A DNA stretch of 32,569 nucleotides. Origin: Duncaniella sp. (GTDB taxonomy: Bacteria > Bacteroidota > Bacteroidia > Bacteroidales > Muribaculaceae). The number at the start of each line of letters is the position of its first letter. Within the stretch, counting starts at the first letter, position 1. The notes under the pieces were generated by a model that saw nothing but the letters and a program-made list of their open reading frames with translations, was not told the DNA's origin and ran no database searches. The DNA lies in assembly GCA_029052375.1 (NCBI GenBank), contig JAIDJD010000334.1, positions 1 through 32,569 of the forward strand. Reading direction: 5' to 3'. Shown piece by piece: positions 17,398 to 27,753 of this stretch. The translations under genes and the position numbers were made by a program.

Positions 17398-20043
17398 CTA
17401 CTCTTTCTCTTCGGCACCCTTGCGGTAGGCGGTGGGAGTGGTGCCGTGGGCGGCCTTGAAACACTTTCCGAAATAGTTCAGGTCCGAGAAGCCGCAGTCG
17501 TAGGCTATCTCCTTGACAGCCATGCGCGTCTCTCTCAAGAGCTTGGCCGCGTGGTTGAGGCGTGTGCGTCTCATGAAGTCGGCGGGGCTGACGCCCATCA
17601 GCGACTTCATGCGGCGCGTCAGGTTGCTTCGGCTAACGCCGACGGCCTCGGCCATGCCCTCCACGTCGGCCTCGCTGTCGGCCATATGGGCGGTGACGTA
17701 GGCGCTGACAGCCTCCATGAATAGCGTGTCCTGCTCGTCGAGGCCCGTCTCCGGACGGGACTGCGGCGCCGGCTCAGAGACAGCGGGAGCGATGTCCGGC
17801 GCGGCATTGCGCGAGGCAATGGCCAGATAGGCCTCGAGTGTCTCGCGCTGCTTGCGCTTGATGGCCCGTATGTAGAGGCAGGTCCACACCACTCCGCCGG
17901 CGGCGAGCAATATCACCAGCCACATCAGGGCCTTGGCCCATACCGTCTCGTGCCAGCGCGGCACAACCTCAAGCGTCAGCGTCCTTACCGAGCCGGGGAC
18001 AAGGCGTCCCATATGGTCCGTGACCCTCACCTCGGCCGTGTAGATGCCGGGCGCGAGGTCGAAGAGCGTCAGGGTGCGCTCGGGCGCGGGGACGCTCCAC
18101 TGCCCGCCGTTGAGCCTGAAGGAGTAGCGTATGTCTTCGGGACAGCCAAACTCCACGGCCGCGCATCTCAGCGTCAGAGAGCGCTCGGAGGGGCTGAGCA
18201 CAAGCCTCTCCACCGACGGAGGCAGGATGGAGTCGCCGGCGGCTCCGAGGCTGACAGAGGTGAAGTAGACGGGCATCCACGTGCTTCGCGGAAGGGTGTC
18301 GGCCAGATTGACCAGCAGGCCGCCGTGCTCCGTGCCCACGAGCAGGCGCCCGTCGCCGAGCGGCAGGGGCCTCATGTCCGAAAATCTAAGGCGTCCGCGC
18401 CAGTAGGCCGGACCGTATATCACCACCTTGCCGTCGGGCGCCGAGGGGTCGAATGTGAAGAGCGAGCTGAGCCCGGCGGCCACCACACACCCTGAGCCGG
18501 GCAGGGAGGCGAGAGACCTCACCATCCCGAGATTGCGTGTGCGCAGCCAGGGAGCCACCTGCGTGAAGACGGCGCGCCCGAAGGGGTCTCCCTTCATCAG
18601 CGTGATGCCGTTGCTCTCCGTGGCCACGAGCCACGCCGAGTCTGAGAGCTGGAGTATGTCTGTGGTGGCTATGCAGGGGAGCGATTCAGACCGGCCCGGC
18701 TCGGTGAAGTGCAGCACAGACCGCTCCGAGGGGGCCGTGGGGTCGAAGGCGAGGACGCCGCCGGTGGTGGCCACTATCATCAGCGTGTCGGCGCAGAGCA
18801 TGGCCTTGCGGGCCCGCTCCGTGCCCCGGGGTGTGTCGTAGACGCCATGGCCTGGGCGTATGATGCCGCGGCCCATGGTGATGCCTACCAGCCCCTGTGT
18901 GGGATGGTGCAGGATGTCATATACATCGCCGTCGTCCGTATGGGCCACATCACGTCCGGGACGTATGTGGAAGAGCCCCTCGGGCTTGCATCCTGCCCAC
19001 ACACTGCCGTCGGCGTCTCCCTCGAGCGAGTAGACGCTGCGGCCGAACGAGACAAACGTGCGGCTCAGACGGCCGTCGGGACCTACATAGAGCGGGTCTC
19101 CGTCAGGCCCGTCGGGATAGAGGGCTATGGCCTTGCGCTCGGGCTCGGCCACCCACAGACACCCGCCGCCGTCGATAAAGGAGTCGAGTATGCGGCCGTC
19201 GTTGCCTCCCTTGAGCTCGGTGTATGGCAGTGTGCCGAGCTCAAGGCGGTGTGCGCCGAGCTTGCTCCTGAACCACAGGCCTCCGTCGAGGTCGGTGGCA
19301 CAGTAGTATAGCGACGAGTCGGATATGCGCAGGTCGGCCACCTCGACGGGAGGCGCTCCGGCCGAGTCGGCATAGAAGACACGTCCCTCATGGGTCACCA
19401 TCCACTGGTGGCCGCGCGCATCGGGACGTCCGTATGCCTGGTCGGCCATCCTGACCCCGGCAAAGTCTCCGACCTTCTCGCGCCGTCCGCGCTTGGGATA
19501 TACGAGCTTGGGGCGCTCGCGGCTTTCCACCGGGCGCATGGGCCCTACGGCAGGCAGGGCGTACCATCCGCCCTCGCGCAAGCTGACGGCCACGGTGTCG
19601 GCCGTGGCGTTCCAGCGCCAGGCCCGGATGTTGACCGAGCGGCCTATGGCCTGCTCGAATCTCTCGTGGACATCCTCCCACCTGTAGTCGGGCATGGCAA
19701 GGCGCACAAGGCGGTCGTCCACACGTCCCCACACCGAGCTGTCGGCCGCCACATATACGGCGCGGAAGCGCTGTGAGTAACGGCGCACGGTGTCGGCCGT
19801 CTGGGGCCTGATCACGCGGAAGTCATATCCGTCATAGCGGTTGAGGCCGTCCCACGTGGCCAGCCAGACAAAGCCGTCGGGACCGGCGGCAATACCCTTG
19901 ACACTCCTCTGGGACATCCCGTCGGTCTCGTCGTAGAGCCTTGCATGACAGTATGGACGGGCGCCCCGCACGGAAAGAGCGCACGGGAGCAGGCTTAGAA
20001 GCACTATGATCGGCAAGAGATGTTTCATGGTGTCTTGCCGCAA
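17398..20043 (-). CDS. Membrane-anchored sensor/regulator: signal peptide, periplasmic propeller plus Y_Y_Y-like domain, TM, cytoplasmic AraC-type HTH
   Basis: 881 aa; YDETDGMSQRSVKGIAAGPDGFVWLATWDGLNRYDGYDF; Y_Y_Y-like IRYSFRLNGGQWSVPAPERTLTLFDLAPGIYTAEVRVTD; TM ALMWLVILLAAGGVVWTCLYI; AraC C-terminus GMAEAVGVSRSNLTRRMKSLMGVSPADFMRRTRLNHAAKLL…IAYDCGFSDLNYFGKCFKAAHGTTPTAYRK. Start could be 20028. Confidence 0.9.
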   Translation of the reverse strand: MRQDTMKHLLPIIVLLSLLPCALSVRGARPYCHARLYDETDGMSQRSVKGIAAGPDGFVWLATWDGLNRYDGYDFRVIRPQTADTVRRYSQRFRAVYVAADSSVWGRVDDRLVRLAMPDYRWEDVHERFEQAIGRSVNIRAWRWNATADTVAVSLREGGWYALPAVGPMRPVESRERPKLVYPKRGRREKVGDFAGVRMADQAYGRPDARGHQWMVTHEGRVFYADSAGAPPVEVADLRISDSSLYYCATDLDGGLWFRSKLGAHRLELGTLPYTELKGGNDGRILDSFIDGGGCLWVAEPERKAIALYPDGPDGDPLYVGPDGRLSRTFVSFGRSVYSLEGDADGSVWAGCKPEGLFHIRPGRDVAHTDDGDVYDILHHPTQGLVGITMGRGIIRPGHGVYDTPRGTERARKAMLCADTLMIVATTGGVLAFDPTAPSERSVLHFTEPGRSESLPCIATTDILQLSDSAWLVATESNGITLMKGDPFGRAVFTQVAPWLRTRNLGMVRSLASLPGSGCVVAAGLSSLFTFDPSAPDGKVVIYGPAYWRGRLRFSDMRPLPLGDGRLLVGTEHGGLLVNLADTLPRSTWMPVYFTSVSLGAAGDSILPPSVERLVLSPSERSLTLRCAAVEFGCPEDIRYSFRLNGGQWSVPAPERTLTLFDLAPGIYTAEVRVTDHMGRLVPGSVRTLTLEVVPRWHETVWAKALMWLVILLAAGGVVWTCLYIRAIKRKQRETLEAYLAIASRNAAPDIAPAVSEPAPQSRPETGLDEQDTLFMEAVSAYVTAHMADSEADVEGMAEAVGVSRSNLTRRMKSLMGVSPADFMRRTRLNHAAKLLRETRMAVKEIAYDCGFSDLNYFGKCFKAAHGTTPTAYRKGAEEKE

Positions 20044-20177
20044 AATTACGACAGATAAGCATATTTTTATTGTTAAAAATACTTAATTCCTTGTGCGGTT
20101 TTCACTTTGTGCGTATCTTTATCCTGCCGCTCAGCACGGCACACACATACACACAACAGACCAAACGCACACACATC

Positions 20178-20390
20178 ATGCACATTGGCCACCGTATCCA
20201 AGAGGTGCTGAATGAGCAGAGACGCCCGGCCTCGTGGCTTGCATCCGAGATCTTTGTCTCGCGCACCCACATATACAAAATCTTCGAGAAGCCCTCGCTC
20301 GACTGCGTCATGCTCCTGAGAATATCCAGAGCCCTCGACCACGATTTTTTTGCCGAACTAAGCCTCCGCCTGAAGGCTGACGACAGGTGA
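20178..20390 (+). CDS. Small XRE-like HTH protein
   Basis: In-frame ATG at 20178 gives 70 aa MHIGHRIQEVLNEQRRPASWLASEIFVSRTHIYKIFEKPSLDCVMLLRISRALDHDFFAELS…; the ORF-track start at 20070 is probably too long. Confidence 0.8.
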   Translation: MHIGHRIQEVLNEQRRPASWLASEIFVSRTHIYKIFEKPSLDCVMLLRISRALDHDFFAELSLRLKADDR

Positions 20391-20472
20391 CCCACATATG
20401 TGTCGCCATTTTGCCGACAAAATGTATCCTTAGAGGAGACATGGTTTTAGGACTTGTTTAATTTTATTGTAA

Positions 20473-20480
20473 TACCTTTG
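20473..20480 (+). promoter_or_regulatory. -7 element for the lipoprotein gene
   Basis: TACCTTTG 48 nt upstream of the ATG at 20528. Confidence 0.5.
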
Positions 20481-20527
20481 CAATCGTAAACAAACAGTCC
20501 CAAAACAATACCCAATCCAAAGCAACA

Positions 20528-20935
20528 ATGTCAAAAATCTTCAAGACCTTCTTCCTCACCATGATGGTGGCGGCCCTCTGCGCAGGCTTCACCTCCTGCG
20601 GTTCTGACGACGACGAGGACGAGCCCATTAAGGTGACCTCTGTCATAGGCAAGTGGCAGCAGACCAACTCGTACGGCACCACCATCACCATCACCTTCAA
20701 GAAGGACGCCACAGGCAACATCTTCTATCAGTTCACCAGCGGTTCAGACCAGACAGAATACTTCGAATACCGCCTCCAGACAGACTCTGACGGCGACCAG
20801 ACCATATTCATCACCTCTGACGACTGCCAGCTCTCCGGCACCTACGACGTGATACTCACCCCCAGCACCCTTACCCTCTCGACATACATCAGCGGCGAGG
20901 GCAACGTGCAGTACAAGTTCAACAAGGTGAAGTAA
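20528..20935 (+). CDS. Small lipocalin-like lipoprotein, putatively surface-exported
   Basis: 135 aa; lipobox …AGFTSC followed by GSDDDEDE; IGKWQQTNSYGTTITITFKKDATG… lipocalin-like pattern. Confidence 0.75.
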   Translation: MSKIFKTFFLTMMVAALCAGFTSCGSDDDEDEPIKVTSVIGKWQQTNSYGTTITITFKKDATGNIFYQFTSGSDQTEYFEYRLQTDSDGDQTIFITSDDCQLSGTYDVILTPSTLTLSTYISGEGNVQYKFNKVK

Positions 20936-20972
20936 TCCCTGCCCCGGACAGGCAGACAGACGACAACGAGAG

Positions 20973-20996
20973 AGGCGGCGCCCCGGTGCGCCGCCT
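20973..20996. terminator. GC hairpin between convergent genes (candidate terminator)
   Basis: Perfect 9-bp stem AGGCGGCGC / GCGCCGCCT, 6-nt loop; no clear T-tract on either side. Confidence 0.45.
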
Positions 20997-21052
20997 ATCA
21001 CGTTGGAATATAGTCGTCCGGCGCAAAGGCCGACCACAGGAGAGGGACAGAA

Positions 21053-22723
<1,671 letters not shown>

Positions 22724-22785
22724 ATATGATATTTGATTGATTTAGAATTTGTAGGCCGATATGGACAGTGTACGGCATAATACGA

Positions 22786-22817
22786 CAAAAGTAATAATAT
22801 TTTGAAAATCCTGCAAA
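22786..22817 (-). promoter_or_regulatory. Bacteroidetes-type promoter for ettA
   Basis: Minus strand TTTG (22817-22814), 20-nt spacer, TACTTTTG (22793-22786). Confidence 0.72.
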
Positions 22818-22895
22818 TTTTAACCTCCCGGCGCATACGCGCGCTCTGCAAATCGTCGTCCTCGCGGACGCCGACACTGCCTCAATTCTAAATTC

Positions 22896-23819
22896 TCAAT
22901 TCCCCCTGTGGTTCCTCGGATGGTACATGAGTATGTCCTGGCGCAGCACAGAGCGGTCGAGGTGGAGGTAGATCTGGGTGGTGTCTATCGAGGCGTGGCC
23001 CAACATCTGCTGTATGGCCCTGAGATTGGCGCCGCCCTCAAGCAGGTGGGTGGCAAAGGAATGGCGCAGGGTGTGGGGCGATATCACCTTGCGGATGCCC
23101 GCCGCGTCGGCCAGAGCGCGGACTATCTGGAAAACCCTCTGGCGGGTGAGGGCCGTGCCGCGCGACGAGATGAAGAGCGTGTCGCGCGCCGAGGGAGCCA
23201 CACCCATGCGGGCGCGGTCTTTCATCCAGTCGGCTATGCACTCCACAGCGCTCTCGCTCATCGGCACCATCCTCTCCTTGTCGCCCTTGCCGCGCACAAC
23301 AAGATAGCCCTCCGAGGCATAGATTCTTGATATCTCGAGCCCCGTGAGCTCGCTGACGCGGAGTCCGCATCCGTAGAGCACCTCCATCATGGCCCTGTCT
23401 CTGTTGGCCTCGGCCTTCAGCGGGTCTATGGCGTCTATCATGGCGTCTATCTCCTCGACGGTGAGCACCTCGGGCAGACGCAGGCCGAGGCGGGGAGACT
23501 CGAGCAGGGCCGACGGGTCGGACGGGAGATACTCCTCGAGGCAGAGCCAGTGGAAGAACGACTTGGCCGAGGCCACCACACGCGCCTGTGTGCGCGGGGC
23601 TATCCCGAGGTCGTGCAGGTCGCCGAGATAGAGGCGGAGCGTCTCGAGGGTGACATCCCTCAGCCCCGTGCCGCTCTCGGCGAGCCACCCGAGCAGCCTC
23701 CGCAGGTCCGAGATATAGCTGATGCGCGTGTTCTCAGACCGGCCCCTGTCGAGTGTGAGGTTGAGCTCATACTCGCCGAGAGCCTTCTCTATGTCGAGGT
23801 GCCGCAAGTTTTTCTGCAT
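22896..23819 (-). CDS. xerD: Tyrosine recombinase XerD
   Basis: 307 aa; GRSENTRISYISDLRRLLGWL…LYGCGLRVSELTGLEI…GKGDKERMVPM…SPHTLRHSFATHLLEGGANLRAIQQMLGHASIDTTQIYLHLD. Confidence 0.93.
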   Translation of the reverse strand: MQKNLRHLDIEKALGEYELNLTLDRGRSENTRISYISDLRRLLGWLAESGTGLRDVTLETLRLYLGDLHDLGIAPRTQARVVASAKSFFHWLCLEEYLPSDPSALLESPRLGLRLPEVLTVEEIDAMIDAIDPLKAEANRDRAMMEVLYGCGLRVSELTGLEISRIYASEGYLVVRGKGDKERMVPMSESAVECIADWMKDRARMGVAPSARDTLFISSRGTALTRQRVFQIVRALADAAGIRKVISPHTLRHSFATHLLEGGANLRAIQQMLGHASIDTTQIYLHLDRSVLRQDILMYHPRNHRGN

Positions 23820-23822
23820 CGT

Positions 23823-24305
23823 TCACGAAAAATTTACCTCAAAGGTCTGCGGGGTGAGGTCGGGGCGCATCACCAGCAGGGCCATCCGCCCGTCTGTCAG
23901 GCAGATGCCGCGGTCTTCGGGCCCGAGCAGGGACCGGCCGGAACAGCGCCGCACAAACACCACGCCGCGCCGCGGAAGGGCCAGCGTCTCAGGGTCGGCG
24001 GCGAGAAAGATGAATGGCTCGGCCTCATGCCCGGGCAAGGACTTGGAAAACCTCACCGTAGAGCGGGCGGCACGGAAGGCCTCGCGCTCGGGAGGTGTCA
24101 GCCTGGTGCCCTCCGGGACTGTGACACAGCGGGGGTCAAACTCGCAGGCAACCCTGAAGAGCATCCTCTCGTAGTCTCCGCAGAGCCGTCCGTATCCATA
24201 CCACACGCATCCGTGGTCGCGCAAGACCCCGGTGACGAGCCTGAAAGCCAGCGGCGAATGTATCCCGTGGCCCTTCGAGCGCCACCAGCGTCCGAGTCTG
24301 CCCAT
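23823..24305 (-). CDS. Short HGIHSP-motif protein, possible degenerate SAM-methyltransferase relative
   Basis: 160 aa from the ATG at 24305, sharing 1 nt with the upstream stop (TGATG); MGRLGRWWRSKGHGIHSPLAFRLVTGVLRDHG…; no recognisable GxGxG motif. Confidence 0.65.
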   Translation of the reverse strand: MGRLGRWWRSKGHGIHSPLAFRLVTGVLRDHGCVWYGYGRLCGDYERMLFRVACEFDPRCVTVPEGTRLTPPEREAFRAARSTVRFSKSLPGHEAEPFIFLAADPETLALPRRGVVFVRRCSGRSLLGPEDRGICLTDGRMALLVMRPDLTPQTFEVNFS

Positions 24306-26845
24306 CACCCCTTGCGGCGCACAGCCATGCCTATGGCGGCGAGGCCCATGATGTAGATGAACGCCACAGAAATCCTGGCCATGAGGTCGGTGGTGTGGAG
24401 CGACTGCGGGTCGAAGGTCATGGAGAGCGTGTGCTCGCCCGCGGGCAGGGCTATGGCGCGCAGCACATAGTCGGCCCGGGCTATACCGACAGGCTTGCCG
24501 TCCACCTCGGCCTTCCATCCCCAGGGGAAATAAATTTCCGAGAAGACCGCCACGCGGGGCGCCGAGGCGCGGTAGCGGTAGGCGAGCCTGTGGGGCGCGT
24601 ATGCCGTCTCGGCTATATAGTCAGTGGAGTCGGCCGCGGCGGGGGCCACCCTGAGCATATCGGCAAACTGTCTGTCGGCGACTGCGTGGGTGCGGGGATT
24701 GATGTGCGAGAGGCCGGCCATCTCGGCGTCGGCGCCGGAGACAAAGCTGACAGAGTCTACAAACCACGCGTTGCCCATCGCCTCGGGGTTGTAGATGGGA
24801 TTTCCCTGCATATCCACCACGTATCTGGCGTTGAGCATATTGAGCACATTCCAGTCGGCGTCTGTCTGGGTGCCGTCAGTGAAGTGGCTCAGGTGGCGGT
24901 CTATGAGGTCCTGATAGCGGGTCAGCTTGGCCGCGTGATATCCGCCTATCATCTTGTGGTAATAGCTCGGGTCGGCGCTGTAGAAGCGCGGGATGTCCAT
25001 CACGCGGTAGTTCTGAGCGGTGTCCGCGAGTATCATGCGGTCTGCCTGAGTCATGGCTATCGGCGCGCCCACCTGGAGCGACGCGGGCACGAAGCAGTCG
25101 TGAGAGAGATAGCGCTTGTTGACGGTATAGAGGTCGGCGCCTGCCACGGCGGCCACCATCAGCGCCGCCCAGAGGGGCCTGAGGCGCCCCTTGGCGAACA
25201 GGAACAGCACGCCGGCGCCAATGATGATGAAGATGAGCGACCTCAGCGAGTCGGCCCTGACGAGGCTGTAGCGGAGCGTCTCGACGGCGTTCCAGATGGC
25301 GGGATTGGCCAGCGAGAACTGCGCGGCCTCGGCCGGCGAATAGCCCTGACCGGCGAGCGACTGGGCTATGTACCTGTCTATGGTGCGGTCGTTGTCGCTG
25401 ACGGCGTCGCCGAAGATGCCTGGCATCACCATGCCGGCCACGCACACGAGGGCGGCGAGACCGAAACACCATGCGGCGTGCTTGAGCCAGCGGCGGCGCT
25501 CGTCGGCGGGAGTGTCGAGCAGGCGCTGCAGGCCCATCATGGCCAGCAGGGGTATGGTGAACTCGGCTATCACGAGGATGCTCTCGACGGTGCGGAACTT
25601 GCTGTACATCGGCGCTATCGAGAGCATGATGTCTGTGAAGACCATGGCGTGGCGCCCCCAGGCAAGGAGGATGGAGAACACCGTAAGCGCCACCAGCGCC
25701 CACTTGAGCGGGCCCTTGACCATGACGGCGCCGAGCAGGAAGAGCGCGAAGATGAGGGCGCCCACATAGACAGGGCCGTTGGTCCCCTCGGGGTCGCCGA
25801 AATACTGGCTGAGGAAGCCGAGATACTGGGCCTGCATGGCGTCTATCTCGCCACGGTCTGCCATCTCGCGGCCCCTGTCGGTGTCGGCGAGCGACGTGGC
25901 CTTCATGCGTCCGGCCTCGGGGCGCGCCGAGGCGCCGCCCTTGATGTTGGGTATCAGCAGGGAAAATGTCTCGGAGGGCTGATAGCTGTATTGTGTGATG
26001 TAGTCCTTGTCGAGGCCTCCGGTCTCGCCTCCGGCCGAGGCGGGCTGGGCCAGCTCGCTGTGGCGTCCGCGCATGGTCTCCTTAGAGTACTCATACGTGT
26101 TGTAGAGGCTCGGCAGGTTGGCGCCGACGGCAAGCACGGCCGCGGCGGCGAGGGCTCCGGTGGCCTTACACCAGCGGGGCATCTCCCCGGACTTAAGCGC
26201 GCCAGCGAGCATGGCCGCCATTATGCCGAGAATCACGAAGAGGAAGTAGTAGGTCATCTGGACGTGGTTGCCCGCTATCTGCATCATCCCGAAGAGCGCC
26301 GCCATGGCCGCGCCCGCCAGATAGCGCCCGCGATAGCAGAGCATGACGCCGGCGATGGTAGGCGGGATGTAGGCCAGCGTGACAAACTTCCAGATGTGGC
26401 CCGCGCCTATTATTATAATAAAATAGGTGGAGAATCCGTAGGCTATCGCGCCCGCGAGCGAGACATACCACCTCATGCCCATGGCCATGAGCAGAATGAA
26501 GAAGCCCACCATCATCATGGCCGGGAGCTGGGCGGGCGAGGGGAGGCCGAGGCCCATGACGCTGTCTATCCACCTGTACCACCCCGACGAGGGATAGGCG
26601 GGAGATATCTGGAACGTGGGCATACCCGAGAAGAGCGAGTTGGTCCAGCGCGGCGTCTCGCCTGTGGCCTCGGCATACGCCTTGGCCTCCTGGCCTATGG
26701 CTATGCCCTGCTGCATATCGTGCTGGCGCAGGAGGTTGCCCTGCGCGGCGTCGGGATAGAAAAACGCAAACGAGATGGCCGCGATGACGGCCACCCCGAG
26801 CAGGAAGAAGAGCGGCCGGCGCCACTTGTCTGTTGCTGTATTCAT
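24305..26845 (-). CDS. YfhO family membrane protein
   Basis: 846 aa, many TM segments; WRRPLFFLLGVAVIAAISFAFFYPDAAQGNLLRQHDMQQGIAIGQEAKAYAEATGETPRWTNSLFSGMPTFQI…. Confidence 0.9.
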   Translation of the reverse strand: MNTATDKWRRPLFFLLGVAVIAAISFAFFYPDAAQGNLLRQHDMQQGIAIGQEAKAYAEATGETPRWTNSLFSGMPTFQISPAYPSSGWYRWIDSVMGLGLPSPAQLPAMMMVGFFILLMAMGMRWYVSLAGAIAYGFSTYFIIIIGAGHIWKFVTLAYIPPTIAGVMLCYRGRYLAGAAMAALFGMMQIAGNHVQMTYYFLFVILGIMAAMLAGALKSGEMPRWCKATGALAAAAVLAVGANLPSLYNTYEYSKETMRGRHSELAQPASAGGETGGLDKDYITQYSYQPSETFSLLIPNIKGGASARPEAGRMKATSLADTDRGREMADRGEIDAMQAQYLGFLSQYFGDPEGTNGPVYVGALIFALFLLGAVMVKGPLKWALVALTVFSILLAWGRHAMVFTDIMLSIAPMYSKFRTVESILVIAEFTIPLLAMMGLQRLLDTPADERRRWLKHAAWCFGLAALVCVAGMVMPGIFGDAVSDNDRTIDRYIAQSLAGQGYSPAEAAQFSLANPAIWNAVETLRYSLVRADSLRSLIFIIIGAGVLFLFAKGRLRPLWAALMVAAVAGADLYTVNKRYLSHDCFVPASLQVGAPIAMTQADRMILADTAQNYRVMDIPRFYSADPSYYHKMIGGYHAAKLTRYQDLIDRHLSHFTDGTQTDADWNVLNMLNARYVVDMQGNPIYNPEAMGNAWFVDSVSFVSGADAEMAGLSHINPRTHAVADRQFADMLRVAPAAADSTDYIAETAYAPHRLAYRYRASAPRVAVFSEIYFPWGWKAEVDGKPVGIARADYVLRAIALPAGEHTLSMTFDPQSLHTTDLMARISVAFIYIMGLAAIGMAVRRKG

Positions 26846-26886
26846 GTCTGTATGTAGGTTGGAGGGGGGATGAGAGAGTGTACTGG

Positions 26887-27450
26887 TTATTCGGCGGGGC
26901 GCAGCTCCAGGGGCACCTCGTCTGAGGCCGCCACGGTGTCGGCCGCCACGGTGTCGGCAGGCTCGGGTGCGTTGAGCGAGCCGTCGTGGATGGCATCATA
27001 CTGGGTGAGCCTCTCGCGGAAGGCCGCCGCCACAGAGTCGAAGTTGACAGAGGGGTTCAGCCTGCGGGCCTTCTCGAAAGCCGCGCGGGTGTCGGCGGGA
27101 TTGGCCGAGAGAGCTATGTCGTAGACATCCACATACTTGCGCAGGGTCTCGAGGTCTTTGCGTGTCTCCTTGGCCCTGACAGCCTCGTTGTGGATGGTGA
27201 GGAAGGCCGTCAGCACCTGCACGGTCTGTTCGGGCGTAAGGTCGTCCACCATCAGCGCCATGCTGTCGGCCATAGCCGAGGCCTCGCCGAGCTGTCCGCC
27301 GTTGAGGGCCACAGCCAGGCGCGAATTGTTCTCCTCGTTGGCGCGCAGCACAGCCCCGTCGGCCTCAGGCTCGGCCTTCTCTGCCTTCTGGCCGCAGGAC
27401 ACCGCAATGGCTCCGACCACAGCAAGAAGCAAATAGAGTATCTTCTTCAT
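26887..27450 (-). CDS. Hypothetical lipoprotein
   Basis: 187 aa; signal and lipobox MKKILYLLLAVVGAIAVSC; helical, low-complexity Ala/Glu content. Confidence 0.75.
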   Translation of the reverse strand: MKKILYLLLAVVGAIAVSCGQKAEKAEPEADGAVLRANEENNSRLAVALNGGQLGEASAMADSMALMVDDLTPEQTVQVLTAFLTIHNEAVRAKETRKDLETLRKYVDVYDIALSANPADTRAAFEKARRLNPSVNFDSVAAAFRERLTQYDAIHDGSLNAPEPADTVAADTVAASDEVPLELRPAE

Positions 27451-27461
27451 ATATTTGTATG

Positions 27462-27718
27462 AGTTTAATGTTTAGGGCCTTGCGGCCTGGGGTTTAAAGT
27501 TTAGCAAGGCCTGCGGCCTGGGGTTTAAAGTTTAGGGCCTTGCGGCCTGGGGTTTAAAGTTTAGCAAGGCCTGCGGCCTGGGGGTAGTTTAAAGTTTAGG
27601 GCCTTGCGGCCTGGGGTTTAAAGTTTAGCAAGGCCTGCGGCCTGGGGGTAGTTTAAAGTTTAGGGCCTTGCGGCCTGGGGTTTAAAGTTCAGCAAGGCCT
27701 GCGGCCTGGGGGTTTGGT
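27462..27718. repeat. Tandem array A: ~8 alternating 29-35 bp units, [GTTTAAAGTTTA][GGGCCTTGCGGCCTGG] / [GTTTAAAGTTTA][GCAAGGCCTGCGGCCTGG]
   Basis: GCGGCCTGG recurs at 27482, 27513, 27542, 27573, 27606, 27637, 27670, 27701 (spacings 31/29/31/33/31/33/31). Confidence 0.97.
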
Positions 27719-27753
27719 TTAAAGTTTAACAAGGTCTACACCTCGTCAAGAAA

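Noticed and set aside
24395-26857. 820-aa plus-strand ORF opposite the YfhO-family gene
   Set aside because: In-register antisense shadow; His/Arg/Gly/Val-rich with no domain, while the minus strand encodes a clear membrane protein.
26927-26956. 15-bp direct repeat GCCGCCACGGTGTCG x2
   Set aside because: Within the lipoprotein CDS and encodes a small ADTVA duplication; ordinary coding micro-repeat.
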